A stretch of 64,000 bases of DNA from Salinimicrobium terrae DSM 17865 (GCF_000424665.1 NZ_AUKI01000016.1:1-64000), one strand, 5' to 3'. Shown: positions 1 through 8,479, counted from the first letter of the stretch. Numbers and translations are program-made. Notes: generated by a model not told the origin, from the letters alone.

Positions 1-224
1 AGAGAAAGGGTGGCATACATTTGCTTGAGTCGACGATTCTCTTCCTCAAGTTCTTTGAGTCGCTTAAGCTCTTTACCATTCATTCCGCTAAAACGCTCTC
101 GCCATTTGTAAAAAGCAGCGGTGCTTACACCATATTCACGACTGATCTCGGCAGCTGTTTTACCGTTATCGAATTCTTTGAGGATCTTAGAGATCTGCTG
201 TGGAGAAAATTTACTTTTTTTCAT
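1..224 (-). CDS. IS3-family transposase OrfA (3' end outside window)
   Basis: Reading leftward from ATG at 224, the frame stays open to the window edge (74 codons). The protein begins MKKSKFSPQQISKILKEF and continues with a helix-turn-helix (AAEISREYGVSTAAFYKW, residues about 24-41), then a charged leucine-zipper-like stretch (KELKRLKELEEENRRLK). This is the pattern of the HTH_Tnp_1 OrfA of IS3-group elements, which binds the IS ends and is normally followed by a frameshift-fused OrfB integrase. OrfB would lie left of position 1, so completeness of the element cannot be judged. Family call is confident, subgroup is not. Confidence 0.85.
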   Translation of the reverse strand, partial: MKKSKFSPQQISKILKEFDNGKTAAEISREYGVSTAAFYKWRERFSGMNGKELKRLKELEEENRRLKQMYATLS

Positions 225-284
225 ACTGTTTAAAATTAAGAATTATTCTACTTTTAAACAGTTCGGTTTTAAGGGAAGCTTACA
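1..284 (-). mobile_element. right-hand part of an IS3-family insertion sequence
   Basis: The orfA start is preceded by about 60 non-coding bases. On the minus strand these begin at 284 with TGTAAGCTTCCC, and TG at the outer tip is typical of IS3-type terminal inverted repeats. The tip lies 5 bases beyond the gpsA stop codon. The other end and the target duplication are outside the window, so the exact boundary is inferred. Confidence 0.6.
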
Positions 285-289
285 CTACC

Positions 290-1285
290 TTAATCTAACT
301 TTTCTGCCAATTTCTTAAATACCTTTTTAGGGTCCTTGCCTTGGTAGAGGATTCCGTTAACGGCATTGATAATAGGGGTCTTCGCACCGGTTTCCTGCAC
401 TATTTTAAAAGCACTGTCGGTCGCATAATAACCTTCGGCTACCATGCTCATCTCCATTTGAGCACTTTTTACCGTATAACCTTTCCCTATCATATTCCCA
501 AACATCCTGTTCCGGCTAAAAGTGGAGTATCCTGTTACTAAAAGGTCACCCAGGTAAGCTGAATCATTAATATTGCGTTTCATCTTGTGGACCTTCTTGA
601 TGAATTTCTTCATCTCGCGAATTGCATTACTCATTAAGACACTCTGGAAGTTATCGCCATACCCAAGCCCATGGGCAATCCCGGCAGCGATAGCGTAAAT
701 ATTCTTAAGCATTGCTGCATATTCTGTTCCGACAATGTCGTCACTTGTCTTGCAATTGATGTAATCGCTACTAAGGTACTTTGCCACCAGTGCTGCTTTG
801 TCTTCGTCTGAACATGCAATGGTAAGATAGGAAAGTCGCTCCAGCGCCACTTCCTCGGCATGACACGGTCCTGTGATAACCCCAATGTTCTCGTAAGGGA
901 TATTATAGGTTTTATGGAAATGTTCGCCCACTATAAGACTGGTTTCCGGCACAATTCCTTTTATAGCAGAAAAGATGATTTTACCATCCAGAGATTCGGT
1001 TAAATTATCCAGTTCTCGTTTAAGAAAAGCAGATGGAATGGCAAAGATCAGGATATCGGCACGTCTTACAGCTTCGTCAATATCGTTGGTAAGATAGAGT
1101 TGTGAGTTGTCAAATTCAACCGAACTGAGGTAATTGGGATTGTGTTCCTGTTTCCTTATGTGTTCAATGATATATACACTCCGCATATACCAGGTTACTT
1201 CATCGAGGTTTTCACAAAGCATTTTAACATTGGCTGTAGCCCAGCTACCGCCACCAATAACAGCGAATTTTGGCGTTTTCTCCAT
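290..1285 (-). CDS. gpsA: NAD(P)-dependent glycerol-3-phosphate dehydrogenase
   Basis: Cytosolic enzyme interconverting dihydroxyacetone phosphate and sn-glycerol-3-phosphate, the backbone for phospholipid synthesis. The 331-residue protein has normal family length. It opens with a Rossmann motif (AVIGGGSWATA, residues 8-18). Conserved lysines sit in SAIKG (Lys109) and AAMLKN (Lys194), with the family signature GPCHAEE at 139-145. The ATG at 1285 fits the usual N terminus. The gene ends 5 bases from an IS3 tip but its C terminus appears intact. It is transcribed in the same direction as nadD-gmk-yicC, after a 251-base gap. Confidence 0.96.
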   Translation of the reverse strand: MEKTPKFAVIGGGSWATANVKMLCENLDEVTWYMRSVYIIEHIRKQEHNPNYLSSVEFDNSQLYLTNDIDEAVRRADILIFAIPSAFLKRELDNLTESLDGKIIFSAIKGIVPETSLIVGEHFHKTYNIPYENIGVITGPCHAEEVALERLSYLTIACSDEDKAALVAKYLSSDYINCKTSDDIVGTEYAAMLKNIYAIAAGIAHGLGYGDNFQSVLMSNAIREMKKFIKKVHKMKRNINDSAYLGDLLVTGYSTFSRNRMFGNMIGKGYTVKSAQMEMSMVAEGYYATDSAFKIVQETGAKTPIINAVNGILYQGKDPKKVFKKLAEKLD

Positions 1286-1500
1286 AGAAGGTCAATTGTA
1301 CCATCAAAAATAGGGAAAATAAAAAGGTTGTGAAGAATCGCCGCAGCAAAGAAAATTTTAAAAGATTCTTCACCTCCTTCAAATTTTAACAATTGAGTCC
1401 AAAAATGAAATAAGATTGGATCAGCAAATTGCGTTATAGAATAACAGAAAATATATTTTCCAGGAGTTAAATTTTTTTGTTGGTTAGTTAGTTAAGAATT

Positions 1501-1537
1501 ACCCCCTGCAAGTTCAAAGCGTCGGGGGTGATTTTTT
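1501..1537. terminator. possible hairpin at the nadD 3' end
   Basis: ACCCCC (1501-1506) and GGGGGT (1524-1529) can pair across a 17-base loop immediately after the nadD stop. The run of seven T residues lies on the plus-strand side, so as a terminator for minus-strand nadD it is imperfect. Nothing else notable was seen in the 1286-1500 spacer apart from a GTTAGTTAGTTA run. Confidence 0.35.
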
Positions 1538-2121
1538 TAGCGATAAAAATTCATTTCATCAATGTATTTCCAGACGGTGGAAGGTAGCAAAGGCCGCACA
1601 TCTTTACCTTGCTTTATGGCTTTTCGAATAAATGTGGAAGATATTTCCACTCTTGGAGCATCGGTGAGGGTGATCCCGGGATGATCAAGTAGTTCCGGAT
1701 GATTTTCACCCTCTGAATATCTCGGGTAAACCAATACATTATGCCTTTCTAGAATGACTTCGTAATTCTTCCACTTTGGAAAACTTTTTAAATTATCTTC
1801 TCCCATGATCAGGACAAATTCATGATCAGGGTACTTTTCTTCCAGATGTGCCAAGGTGTATACCGTATAATTCGGCTGCGGAAGCTTAAACTCTATATCG
1901 CTCGGTTTTATTCCCGGATATTCTTCGCAAAGTTGCCACACCATTTCAAAACGATGGTGGTTGTTTAGCAGACTGGTTTTCTTCTTGAACGGGTTGTGTG
2001 GAGTTACTACCATCCAAACCTCCGTAATATCTGAATATTGTAGCAGGTGGTTGGCCAGGATAAGATGCCCTACATGTACAGGGTTAAAAGTGCCAAAAAA
2101 CAGACCTATTCTTTTTTTCAC
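1537..2121 (-). CDS. nadD: nicotinate-nucleotide adenylyltransferase
   Basis: Transfers AMP from ATP to nicotinate mononucleotide, giving deamido-NAD in the last common part of NAD synthesis. The 194-residue protein begins with the nucleotidyltransferase motif GTFNPVHVGH (residues 10-19, holding the HxGH signature). Near residue 160 it carries the second motif ISSTFIRKAI. Both are diagnostic of the NadD/CoaD superfamily, and the length fits NadD. It starts with GTG at 2121, and the start overlaps the gmk stop by four bases (GTGA), indicating translational coupling. The yicC-gmk-nadD order is common in Flavobacteriaceae. Confidence 0.95.
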   Translation of the reverse strand: MKKRIGLFFGTFNPVHVGHLILANHLLQYSDITEVWMVVTPHNPFKKKTSLLNNHHRFEMVWQLCEEYPGIKPSDIEFKLPQPNYTVYTLAHLEEKYPDHEFVLIMGEDNLKSFPKWKNYEVILERHNVLVYPRYSEGENHPELLDHPGITLTDAPRVEISSTFIRKAIKQGKDVRPLLPSTVWKYIDEMNFYR

Positions 2122-2708
2122 CTTTTTGGAACTTTAGCGGCGCCAACAAAATCTGAAACTAAAGCGTACGCTTCTTCCAAAGCAGTGTTCAAATCATTAT
2201 TAACAATGATATGATCAAATTGAGGTGCTGTGGCCAGTTCGATAGATGCTTTTGCAACTCTCATATTAATCTTATCAGGTGATTCTGTCTCCCGCTTCTT
2301 GAGCCGGATCTTTAATTCTTCTATACTCGGAGGTTTCACAAAAACCGCGAGGGTTTTTTCGGGATAGATGTTCTTAATATCGAGACCGCCAACCACATCA
2401 ATGTCAAAAATGACATTTTTGCCATGTGACCAGATACGCTCCACTTCACTTTTTAAAGTGCCGTAGAAGTTATCTCGATACACTTCCTCCCATTCTAAAA
2501 AACTATCATTTTTGATTCGGTCTTTAAATTCCCGAAGGCTCAAAAAATAGTAATCCTTGCCGTGTTCTTCTATGCCCCTTGGCTCTCTTGAGGTTGCGGA
2601 AATAGAAAATTCAAGATTGAGCTCTTCCTGGGCAAGCAGATATTTAACAATAGTCGTTTTTCCCGATCCCGATGGTGCCGAAAAGACAATTAATTTCCCG
2701 TCTGCCAT
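2118..2708 (-). CDS. gmk: guanylate kinase
   Basis: Phosphorylates GMP to GDP in purine nucleotide metabolism. The 196-residue protein has a Walker A loop, SAPSGSGKT, at residues 10-18. The guanylate-kinase signature region follows (SATSREPRGIEEHGKDYYF, about 37-55), where Arg and Tyr residues bind GMP. Length and motif order are canonical. The ATG at 2708 shares one base with the yicC stop codon, and the 3' end overlaps nadD, so the three genes form a compact operon. Confidence 0.96.
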   Translation of the reverse strand: MADGKLIVFSAPSGSGKTTIVKYLLAQEELNLEFSISATSREPRGIEEHGKDYYFLSLREFKDRIKNDSFLEWEEVYRDNFYGTLKSEVERIWSHGKNVIFDIDVVGGLDIKNIYPEKTLAVFVKPPSIEELKIRLKKRETESPDKINMRVAKASIELATAPQFDHIIVNNDLNTALEEAYALVSDFVGAAKVPKR

Positions 2709-3565
2709 TACAGTACGTTTAGAAGTTGTTCCTTGATCTTTTCCAACTCGTCTTTCATTTGAACTACCAGTTGCTGCATGGGAGCATAGTTGGATTTGCT
2801 TCCTATGGTGTTGATCTCACGACCCATTTCCTGGGAGATAAATGCAAGTTTTTTTCCATTAGAGTCTGAAGATTGAAGTGTCTTCAGAAAGTAGTCCATA
2901 TGGTTTTCCAGTCTTACTTTTTCTTCAGTAATATCAAACTTTTCAATGTAAAAAATAAGTTCCTGTTCAAAACGGTTCTCATCTACATTTTCCTTTAGTT
3001 CGGCAACTCCTTTTTGCAGGCGTTCTCTTACTCCGGCAATTCTTTCAGGATCCATTTCGATCACCTGTCTCAGTAAATTCTGGATATTTTCTGCTCGTTG
3101 TTCAAGTTCTTCTTCAAGTGCTTTCCCTTCAGCAGAACGAAAATCGTTGATCTCTCTAAGGGCTTCATCAACTGCTTCTTCAATAGCCTTGAATCCATCC
3201 TCGTCAATTTCTTCCCTTTCAGTCTTAAAAGCATCGGGCATGCGCACAGCCATTTGAAGAAGGTCAACATCACTTGCCGGATGAATTTCCCGCAGCTGAG
3301 TCATATATTTCTTAATCGCTGCCGAGTTAACTGCCGAGGTAGTCTCTTCTCCCGTAACTTCAACGTATACAGAAAAATCCACTTTTCCGCGGGTAAGTTC
3401 CCGGGAGATCTTGTTGCGCAGCTGTAGTTCCTTTTCGCGGTATTGCGAAGGAATACGTGCATTAAGATCCAGGTTTTTGCTGTTAAGGGATTTTATTTCT
3501 ACGGTGATCTTTTTGGAAGGGAGCTGTAATATACTTTTTCCAAAACCGGTCATTGACTGAATCAT
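2708..3565 (-). CDS. yicC: YicC family endoribonuclease
   Basis: The 285-residue protein starts with the hallmark MIQSMTGFGK and has the YicC N-terminal domain followed by the DUF1732 C-terminal domain. The latter includes KLAFISQEMGREINTIGSKS near residue 245 and ends in KIKEQLLNVL. In E. coli YicC is reported as a stress-linked endoribonuclease; the role in Bacteroidota is inferred from homology. The strongly acidic middle region (about 115-205) is probably helical. It is the first gene of the yicC-gmk-nadD operon, a neighbourhood conserved in many bacteria. Confidence 0.92.
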   Translation of the reverse strand: MIQSMTGFGKSILQLPSKKITVEIKSLNSKNLDLNARIPSQYREKELQLRNKISRELTRGKVDFSVYVEVTGEETTSAVNSAAIKKYMTQLREIHPASDVDLLQMAVRMPDAFKTEREEIDEDGFKAIEEAVDEALREINDFRSAEGKALEEELEQRAENIQNLLRQVIEMDPERIAGVRERLQKGVAELKENVDENRFEQELIFYIEKFDITEEKVRLENHMDYFLKTLQSSDSNGKKLAFISQEMGREINTIGSKSNYAPMQQLVVQMKDELEKIKEQLLNVL

Positions 3566-3624
3566 GTTGAATTTTTAATGTTTGGCAAAGATAAACAAAT
3601 TCAGGCCTGTACAAAGAAAAGTGG

Positions 3625-4584
3625 CTACAGGTGAGCTTCGATGAATTCTAAAGCACGTTCCTCATTGTAGGTTACTGGTTTGTTCTGGACGAACCCGACG
3701 TGACCGCCATAATCGGGCATTTCAAGAAATAGATGCCTACTGGCTTGGGCAATATCGACCGGGTAACATTTGGGTGAAAGAAAACCGTCATTCTTGGCAT
3801 TTATGAGCAGGGTAGGAACCTTTATATTTTTCAGGAACTGGCGAGAACTGTTCTTATTGTAGTAATCCAGGGCATCCTTAAAATCATGAGCCCTGCTGGT
3901 GTACAGGTCATCAATATCAAGCAGTCTGTTACAGGCCTTGATCTCTTCTTTTGTTAATTGCTCCGGAAAGGTTTCTGCACGCAGCAGTAAATGATTTCTC
4001 AATTTTCTAAGGAAACGTTTAGCGTACAGAAAATTTTCTTTCTTCTGAAGTTGTTTTAAACTGCCATACAAATCACACGGAACCGAAACCATTACTGCCG
4101 CTTTTATTTGCTCCGGGATTTCTCTTTTCTCACCCAGAAATTTCAGCATAAGATTACCGCCCAGGCTAAAGCCGTTAAAAGCCATTGTGTCATAGCTTTT
4201 TTTTTTCAGAATAAACTCTACAATTTCCTCAAGGTCATCTGTGGCCCCGGCATGATACGACCTGAAACAACGGTTCATTTCTCCGCTGCAACCACGCAGA
4301 TTCACTGCGGCCACATCCCAGCCGTTAAGGCCGAAATGCCGGGCCAGGCCAGTTACGTAAGGACGCTTTGCGCTGCCTTCAAGGCCGTGGATCACCACAA
4401 GAACTTTTTTAGATTCCTCTTTAGCAAAGCTCCAGTCAAGATCTATAAAATCTCCGTCCTGCAAATCTATTCTCTCCCGCTGCTGTTTAACCGGAGCCCG
4501 TCTTACCATCGCTGAGTAAACCGTAGAGACATGATAATTCCTGAACATAACAGGAGGGTAATAATTACTTTCTACTAAGGGCAT
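3625..4584 (-). CDS. YheT-like alpha/beta hydrolase
   Basis: The 319-residue protein matches the YheT/EMB8 branch of alpha/beta hydrolases. Seen in sequence: oxyanion-loop HGLEGS (66-71), NLRGCSGE (95-102), nucleophile elbow NGFSLGGN with Ser140, acid candidate Asp266 in NAKNDGF, and a C-terminal GGHVGF with His295, completing a Ser-Asp-His triad. No signal peptide is visible, so it is probably cytoplasmic. Family members are described as esterases of uncertain physiological substrate; lipid or acyl ester hydrolysis is inference. It is divergent from the thioesterase gene at 4676. Confidence 0.88.
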   Translation of the reverse strand: MPLVESNYYPPVMFRNYHVSTVYSAMVRRAPVKQQRERIDLQDGDFIDLDWSFAKEESKKVLVVIHGLEGSAKRPYVTGLARHFGLNGWDVAAVNLRGCSGEMNRCFRSYHAGATDDLEEIVEFILKKKSYDTMAFNGFSLGGNLMLKFLGEKREIPEQIKAAVMVSVPCDLYGSLKQLQKKENFLYAKRFLRKLRNHLLLRAETFPEQLTKEEIKACNRLLDIDDLYTSRAHDFKDALDYYNKNSSRQFLKNIKVPTLLINAKNDGFLSPKCYPVDIAQASRHLFLEMPDYGGHVGFVQNKPVTYNEERALEFIEAHL

Positions 4585-4626
4585 TTTTGTAAAGTAAGGT
4601 TAGAAGCAGTAAATGAAAGAAAATTC

Positions 4627-4642
4627 ATTATGCATGCATAAT
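4627..4642. promoter_or_regulatory. 16-bp perfect palindrome between divergent genes
   Basis: ATTATGCATGCATAAT is a perfect inverted repeat in the 91-base gap between the divergent hydrolase (4584, minus) and thioesterase (4676, plus). It immediately precedes the -7-like TAAATTTG at 4644-4651 that could serve the thioesterase gene. An operator role is inference from symmetry and position. Confidence 0.4.
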
Positions 4643-4675
4643 ATAAATTTGTAATTTTATCTCAAATTTTTATAA

Positions 4676-5170
4676 ATGTACAAGAAGAATTTCGAAATAA
4701 GGTGGAGTGATATTGACGCCAACAGGCATTTGGCCAACACGGCTTACATAAATTTTATGAGTCATACCCGAATGGGTTTTTTAATGGAGAACGGGTTTGG
4801 CCAAAAAGAAATGGCACAGCATAACCTGGGACCGGTGGTTTTCTATGAACATATTTATTATTTTAAAGAAGTATTTGCAGGAAAACCTGTAACGGTTACT
4901 TTAAGATTAAAAGGTCTTTCTGAAGACGGAATGTATTTTGAATTTGTTCATGATTTTTATGATCACAAGGGTCGAAATTTTGCGAGTTGTGAAATGATGG
5001 GCGGCTGGATTGATCTTAAAGAGAGAAAGTTAACAGGTCTTCCAAAGGAGCTGTTCAATAGTCTGGACCACCTCGATCATACCGAAGATTTTAAGGTCCT
5101 AACACGGGAGGATACAAGGAAATACGGTAAAATTCCGAAAGATATAGATCCCGCTACGCTACAGGCTTAG
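4676..5170 (+). CDS. acyl-CoA thioesterase, 4HBT hotdog family
   Basis: A 164-residue single hotdog-fold protein of the YbgC/FadM-like 4-hydroxybenzoyl-CoA thioesterase family, expected to hydrolyse acyl-CoA thioesters in the cytosol. The N terminus has the family pattern DIDANRHLANTAY (residues 12-24), in which Asp14, Asn16, His18, Asn21 and Tyr24 are the conserved positions. The substrate cannot be told from sequence. A -7-like element TAAATTTG lies at 4644-4651. The 3' end overlaps the convergent EamA gene by 17 bases. Confidence 0.88.
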   Translation: MYKKNFEIRWSDIDANRHLANTAYINFMSHTRMGFLMENGFGQKEMAQHNLGPVVFYEHIYYFKEVFAGKPVTVTLRLKGLSEDGMYFEFVHDFYDHKGRNFASCEMMGGWIDLKERKLTGLPKELFNSLDHLDHTEDFKVLTREDTRKYGKIPKDIDPATLQA

Positions 5171-6047
5171 GTTTACGGGTCACCATATAAACTCCGGCGA
5201 AAACCAGTAGAGCGGCTATAATCTTCAGCATATTAAGCGAATCGGCTCCGGTGGAGACTGCATATGCAATTGCGATCAAAGGTTGTATATAGACAAAAGC
5301 ACTTATTGTGGAGGCACTCAGCTGCCTGAGAGCATATACGTTCAAAAGGTAAGTTAGAAATGTCGTTCCAAAAACAACAAAGCTCATTCCCAGGATAGCT
5401 TCTTGTGGGAGGCTGGTCCAATCTACTTCAGTGAATTCTTTTAGGGTAAAAGGAAGATTAATAAGAACAGCCATTAAAAAAAGCCATTTCATCAAGGTAA
5501 AGGGGTGATATTTAGCTGTAAGTGGTTTTACCAGGATCAGGTAAAGTCCGTAGGAAGTGGCGTTCACAAGCACTAGAAGATTTCCCAGCGGGATATTTGG
5601 TGCATTTTGGACTTGATTGCTACTAAAGAAGATCAGCCCGAGTGCACCGGCAAGCCCCGTAATTATTCCTAAGGTTTTAAGCAGGGTTATTCTTTCTTTA
5701 ATAAGAATAGCTGCTAAAACCAGGACAATTATAGGTGTAATTGTGGTAATAACAGAACTGTTAATGGGGGTGGTGAGGCTAAGGCCTTTGAAAAAGAACA
5801 ACATATTTATACACATTCCCAGAACTGCGCAGCCAAACAACCGGGGCCAGTCACTGGTGGCAACTTTTTCCCTGGGTCCCAAAAAACTAATGAGCCAGAA
5901 AAGAATAGCGGCTCCCGTTACCCTTAAGAATATGAATCCGAAGGGCTCTATGTACACGGGCATTAATCCTTTGGCAACGGTATGATTGATGCCATAAATT
6001 GTACCTGCTCCAATAGCTGCCAGGATTGCCAGCAGTCTTTTATTCAC
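5154..6047 (-). CDS. EamA/DMT-superfamily transporter
   Basis: A 297-residue integral inner-membrane protein with about ten hydrophobic segments arranged as two EamA repeats. Near its start it reads GTIYGINHTVAKG, and near residue 160 the second repeat begins with ATSYGLYLILVKPL. This is the drug/metabolite transporter fold; substrates of such proteins are usually unknown and none is implied here. It starts with GTG at 6047, overlapping the upstream ArsC-like gene by eight bases, so the two are probably co-transcribed. Confidence 0.88.
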   Translation of the reverse strand: MNKRLLAILAAIGAGTIYGINHTVAKGLMPVYIEPFGFIFLRVTGAAILFWLISFLGPREKVATSDWPRLFGCAVLGMCINMLFFFKGLSLTTPINSSVITTITPIIVLVLAAILIKERITLLKTLGIITGLAGALGLIFFSSNQVQNAPNIPLGNLLVLVNATSYGLYLILVKPLTAKYHPFTLMKWLFLMAVLINLPFTLKEFTEVDWTSLPQEAILGMSFVVFGTTFLTYLLNVYALRQLSASTISAFVYIQPLIAIAYAVSTGADSLNMLKIIAALLVFAGVYMVTRKPKPVA

Positions 6048-6393
6048 CTATAGAAGCTTTTGCGGCAGCTACTTCCTTTTTGGAATTGCCAATAAAGATC
6101 TTTTGTTCGTTTACAATTACCGGGCGTTTGAGAAAAGTATAGTGCTCTAAAAGGAGATTTTTATAGTCTTCTTCGGAAAGTTGCTTGTTCTTCAGATCCC
6201 GCTCTTTATATAATCGTGCCCTTTTACTAAAAAGAGCTTCGTAGGTGCCGGCTCTCTTTTTAAGTTCCTGCAGTTGGTCAATTGTTAGTGGTTCTGTTTT
6301 GATATCCTGCAATTCAAAAGAGGCAGAAGGTTCGAGTTCCTTGAGAATTCTTTTACAGGTGTCACAGGTGGATAAATAATAGATCTTTTTCAT
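6040..6393 (-). CDS. ArsC/Spx/YffB-like thioredoxin-fold reductase
   Basis: A 117-residue protein with an N-terminal CDTC (Cys10, Cys13) in a thioredoxin-like fold and the conserved arginine in LKRPVI (Arg90), as in the ArsC/Spx/YffB family. True glutaredoxin-linked arsenate reductases use a single N-terminal Cys plus three arginines. The CxxC plus one visible Arg leaves YffB- or Spx-like function equally possible, and nothing nearby suggests arsenic resistance. It overlaps the EamA transporter gene downstream and follows the lipoprotein gene by nine bases. Confidence 0.8.
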   Translation of the reverse strand: MKKIYYLSTCDTCKRILKELEPSASFELQDIKTEPLTIDQLQELKKRAGTYEALFSKRARLYKERDLKNKQLSEEDYKNLLLEHYTFLKRPVIVNEQKIFIGNSKKEVAAAKASIGE

Positions 6394-6402
6394 GCGGTAA
6401 AA

Positions 6403-7182
6403 TTATTCAATCCTGATGAAAGGCCGCACTTCCTCCAGCGGAATTTCCATTACAATATCCCCGGCAGCATAAGGTGCGATTTCATACGAATTGTAAACCA
6501 GTACCACCTTTTCTTCTGAAAAACCCACATTTTCGGGCAGGCTGAAGGTTTCATTTTCAAACCAGAAACCTGTGCTGTTGATATTCTCATTTTCGGGAAT
6601 TTCCTGTTCCTGCCTAAATCTCTGCTCAACAAAAGAGATGAAATCATCTTCAAAAATGTCATTTTTGAAGAGTATTTTTCCTGAGGTGGGATCAAAATTG
6701 AGGAATGTGAGTGTTTTGTATCCATGAGCACCTCCGGTAAAAATTTCTGTAGTAATTCCTATAGAAACAAGGCTGTCACTTTGCAGGTACACCTTTTCAT
6801 CTACATACGCTTCCCAGGGTGGTTCTTCTGAAAAATTTTTGGCGGCTTCCCGGTAATCGCTCAGGAATTTTTCAGAAAGCTCTTCAAGGCTGGTAATGCC
6901 CGAATTTTCTTGTGTAGAGATGAGTTTGATAATATGTTCATCCAGGTGACTGTTGATCTTTTCTGAAACTCCCGGAACATCGGCAGCCCGAATTACATCG
7001 AGGGCAATAATAGAGCAGTCATACGCTGCCGTATCACAGTTTTCTCCCGCTTTTTTGACCAGGCTTTCTTTTTGAAAATTTAAGGAAATTGGTTTTGGTT
7101 CTTTCTCTTGCTCTTCTTTGTCTTTTTTGCAACCTGTAAAAATGATTACAAGCATCAAAAGACGTACAATATTGCGGGACAT
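6403..7182 (-). CDS. lipoprotein with DUF4163 and DUF3298 (RsiV-like) domains
   Basis: A 259-residue protein with a lipoprotein signal (LLMLVIIFTGCKKD, lipid-accepting Cys18) followed by a charged KDKEEQEKE linker. The rest resembles the PdaC/DUF4163 domain (about 35-130) and the DUF3298 domain (about 150-255, with FTGGAHGYKTLTFLNFD and the acidic GDIVMEIPLEEV end). The same domain pair occurs in RsiV-type lysozyme-binding proteins, but here there is no sigma factor partner, so function is unknown. It probably sits in the envelope. First gene of a three-gene minus-strand run. Confidence 0.78.
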   Translation of the reverse strand: MSRNIVRLLMLVIIFTGCKKDKEEQEKEPKPISLNFQKESLVKKAGENCDTAAYDCSIIALDVIRAADVPGVSEKINSHLDEHIIKLISTQENSGITSLEELSEKFLSDYREAAKNFSEEPPWEAYVDEKVYLQSDSLVSIGITTEIFTGGAHGYKTLTFLNFDPTSGKILFKNDIFEDDFISFVEQRFRQEQEIPENENINSTGFWFENETFSLPENVGFSEEKVVLVYNSYEIAPYAAGDIVMEIPLEEVRPFIRIE

Positions 7183-7221
7183 AAGTGGCTATTGTTAAAC
7201 TGATCTGAAAGGTACGGGCTA

Positions 7222-7255
7222 TTTTGGGAAAGCCCAAAAGCGAATGTTACATTTA
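7222..7255 (+). promoter_or_regulatory. candidate promoter of the trans-sulfuration gene
   Basis: TTTTG at 7222-7226 and TACATTTA at 7248-7255 are separated by 21 bases, close to the Bacteroidota pattern TTTG-N19-TAnnTTTG, with one mismatch in the -7 box. The start codon follows at 7278. Confidence 0.45.
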
Positions 7256-7277
7256 TATCTTAAATAAAATTTAAAAA

Positions 7278-8420
7278 ATGAAGTTCAACACTAAAACCAT
7301 TCATGGGGGGCAGCAAAATGTAGATCCTGCATATGGATCGGTGATGCCTCCAATATATCAAACCACTACTTTCAAACAATCTACTCCCGGAGGACACAAA
7401 GGATTTGAATATTCCCGAAGCGGAAATCCAACCAGGGCTGCTCTTGAAAGATCTCTTGCCAGTATAGAAAATGGAAATTTCGGCCTGGCTTTTGGCTCCG
7501 GTCTTGCCGCTATAGATGCTGTACTTAAATTATTTAAGCCGGGCGATGAGATCCTTTCCACGAACGACCTTTATGGTGGTTCTTACCGGCTCTTCACCGG
7601 TATCTTTGCAGACCTGGGAGTAAAATTTCACTTTGTGAGCATGAAGGATGCAATTGATATAGAACAATATATTAATAAGAATACAAAGATGATCTGGGTA
7701 GAAACTCCAACTAACCCAATGATGAATATCATAGACATAGAAGCTATGTTTCGTGTCGCTAAAGAATATAATTTGTTGGTCGCAGTAGACAATACCTTCG
7801 CCACTCCTTATTTACAACAGCCTCTTGATTTGGGGGCAGATCTGGTGATGTACAGTGCTACTAAATATCTTGGAGGTCACAGTGATGTAGTTATGGGAGG
7901 TCTTGTGGTAAAAGATCAGAAACTGGCAGAAAAACTGTACTTCATTCAAAACGCCAGCGGAGCAGTTTGTGGCCCACAGGATAGTTTCCTCGTTTTGCGG
8001 GGAATTAAAACTCTACACCTTCGCATGCAGCGGCATTGTGAAAACGGAGAGAAAGTAGCCAGATTTCTTAAAGATCATCCGAGGGTGGATAAGGTATACT
8101 GGCCGGGATTTAAAAACCATCCCAATCATAACATTGCCAAAAAACAAATGAATGGTTTCGGCGGAATGGTTTCGTTTACCACAGCTGAAGGAACTTTGGA
8201 AAGTGCAGTTTCTTTCGTCGAAAAGATAAAAGTTTTCACCCTTGCAGAATCATTGGGAGGAGTCGAGTCCCTGGCCGGTCATCCTGCGAGTATGACCCAC
8301 GCGTCTATTCCGAGGGAAGAAAGAGCTAAGACGGGAATTGTCGATTCTATGATAAGGCTTAGTGTGGGAATAGAAGATGAAGAAGATCTAATTAATGACC
8401 TTAAGCAGGCATTGGGTTAA
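7278..8420 (+). CDS. metB: PLP-dependent trans-sulfuration enzyme (cystathionine gamma-synthase/lyase type)
   Basis: A 380-residue Cys/Met-metabolism PLP enzyme. Visible motifs are the phosphate-binding YSRSGNPT (45-52), Asp171 in VAVDNTFATP contacting the PLP ring, and the Schiff-base Lys196 in SATKYLGGHSD. The C-terminal SLGGVESLAGHPASMTHAS is typical of cystathionine gamma-synthase and gamma-lyase, which are hard to separate by sequence; the symbol metB is tentative. It would join cysteine or homocysteine with activated homoserine, or cleave cystathionine. It appears monocistronic, and no riboswitch was recognised upstream. Confidence 0.88.
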   Translation: MKFNTKTIHGGQQNVDPAYGSVMPPIYQTTTFKQSTPGGHKGFEYSRSGNPTRAALERSLASIENGNFGLAFGSGLAAIDAVLKLFKPGDEILSTNDLYGGSYRLFTGIFADLGVKFHFVSMKDAIDIEQYINKNTKMIWVETPTNPMMNIIDIEAMFRVAKEYNLLVAVDNTFATPYLQQPLDLGADLVMYSATKYLGGHSDVVMGGLVVKDQKLAEKLYFIQNASGAVCGPQDSFLVLRGIKTLHLRMQRHCENGEKVARFLKDHPRVDKVYWPGFKNHPNHNIAKKQMNGFGGMVSFTTAEGTLESAVSFVEKIKVFTLAESLGGVESLAGHPASMTHASIPREERAKTGIVDSMIRLSVGIEDEEDLINDLKQALG

Positions 8421-8479
8421 CGCTTCAAAAAGGAAATTTTTGGAAGCAGCTCTAGAACGAATTCCGTAGCTATTGTAAT

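Noticed and set aside
6040-6393. An arsenic-resistance locus.
   Set aside because: Only the ArsC-like protein is present; there is no ArsB/Acr3 pump, ArsR regulator or further ars gene, and the CxxC type fits Spx/YffB relatives as well.
7200-7277. A riboswitch or attenuator (GGGCT...AGCCC) before the trans-sulfuration gene.
   Set aside because: The short 5-bp stem does not match any SAM riboswitch core that I know and overlaps the probable promoter.
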